NCBI GenBank assembly: GCA_049999725.1
Contig: JBNGIS010008518.1
Span: forward strand, 1 to 21,486
From: Haplomitrium mnioides
Lineage: Eukaryota; Marchantiophyta; Haplomitriopsida; Calobryales
DNA length: 21,486 nt
Reading direction: 5' to 3'
Shown here: positions 20,717 to 21,486 of the stretch, piece after piece
Layout of the letters: each line of letters starts with the position of its first letter
Position numbering within the stretch: the first letter of the stretch is position 1
The notes under the pieces: model-generated
The model's input: the letters and a program-made list of their open reading frames with translations, nothing else
Database searches by the model: none
Told to the model about the DNA's origin: nothing
Program-made: the position numbers and the translations under genes

Positions 20717-21486
20717 CGTTATCAACACAAAAGTAGCTCAATAAATTTTTTTCTTGAAATCACCTTCTTCCCATGAGCTGCACACATATTTCTTTCAAAA
20801 TCTATTCAGAAATCCCAATTTACTTTCCTCTATACTCTAATATATTCAAATTTTAAGTTTTCTTCATATAACCATTTTATATAATATAATAATATATTAT
20901 ATTCTTCCTTCAAGCTCATACACAGGGATCATTCATAGTTTTGAAATTTTTAGAAGCACATTTCTTTCATCCTATAGATTTCTACGTTCGAATCGGCATA
21001 TTGGTAGATTTGCCAGATGACTATGCACAGATTCATGAAGGAATTTTTCAAAAATTTGTCAAGAATCAGATGAATACATCGGATTTTTCTAGTTGAAGGC
21101 GAGTTCAATTTTTCATCAAGCTGGTTCAATTCAATTGGCATCGGTTGCTCATTCAACCTAAAAACGAAGAACACCGACTAAAGAGGAATCAACTATTGTT
21201 ATTTGAAAAAGTCTAATTCAATTTCGAATTGTTGTTCGATGAAGATTTGCAGATGAATCAACGCAGATCTTGAAGCTGAGTGACATGTGGTTTCTTGTGA
21301 GAAGATTATTCTCATGGATGGTGAGTTTTCCCGACTCTTTGAAGATCGTAGAAGGCAGCTCATTGATGCAAGATTGATCAAACTTTGATGAAGACTTATC
21401 AAATCTCACAAGGTCGATCAAAATGTGAAGAAACATTCAACGACGAACTTTGAATGTCAAAAACGCAAGAAATCACATTTTTGGCA
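20717..21486 (+). mobile_element. Leader of a copia-like element, cut by window end
   Basis: Starts with the primer-site-like CGTTATCAACAC. No open frame with recognisable gag motifs appears on the plus strand, so this is untranslated leader or a degraded gag start. Open frames on the opposite strand show no family similarity and are not called. Confidence 0.35.

Noticed and set aside
1-21486. tRNA, rRNA or other structured RNA genes
   Set aside because: No cloverleaf-like GGTTCRANNCC box or conserved rRNA stretch was noticed on either strand, though a scan by eye can miss diverged ones.

Overview
The window looks like nuclear DNA of a plant or green alga. It is AT-rich, has GT-AG introns, a Ty3/gypsy pol of the type common in green plants, pieces that look like copia LTRs, long minisatellites and no bacterial-style operons. 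No ordinary host gene is visible; almost everything is mobile or repetitive DNA.

The main object is a transposon-like element of about 14.8 kb (5344-20145). Its terminal inverted repeats are imperfect, about 75-100 bp long, and the same four bases (TATA) flank both ends. It carries two divergent genes separated by about 450 bp with a TATA-like box for each. The leftward gene (10322 down to about 6276) is spliced, of unknown family, about 820-870 residues. The rightward gene (10776 to about 18540) resembles a widespread eukaryotic family with the motifs IDGMDQ, LQLDN and GHTHEDIDQ (DUF7869 as I remember it), which I read as a candidate DDE-type transposase. It is decayed and is split by a GC-rich, 5'-truncated Ty3/gypsy insertion (about 13655-17960) with RNase H end, DD35E integrase, a purine tract and a probable 3' LTR.

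Two introns of the leftward gene hold tandem arrays of a 24-bp near-palindromic unit (core GTCCATGCGCGCATGGAC); stray copies lie elsewhere in the element.

Left of the element is a 3.9-kb minisatellite (about 1460-5340, motif GTAGTACAAG, unit about 106 bp in its regular part). The same satellite resumes right of the element, so the element sits inside it. Positions 1-438 are a second copy of the element's right end. A piece ending in an LTR-like segment lies at 439-1458, and a copia-like 5' LTR with leader fills 20454-21486.

The most interesting signal is stop-codon use. In the leftward gene I count ten internal TAA/TAG codons and no TGA in the frame that splicing gives, mostly where glutamine fits. 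The Ty3 pol has six TAA/TAG and one TGA. In the decayed rightward gene some TAG sit where I recall Gln in the family. This fits a code with TAA/TAG read as Gln, known from dasycladalean and some other ulvophyte green algae and from ciliates. Decay by C-to-T change is the rival explanation. The organism is therefore left open between such an alga and a land plant.
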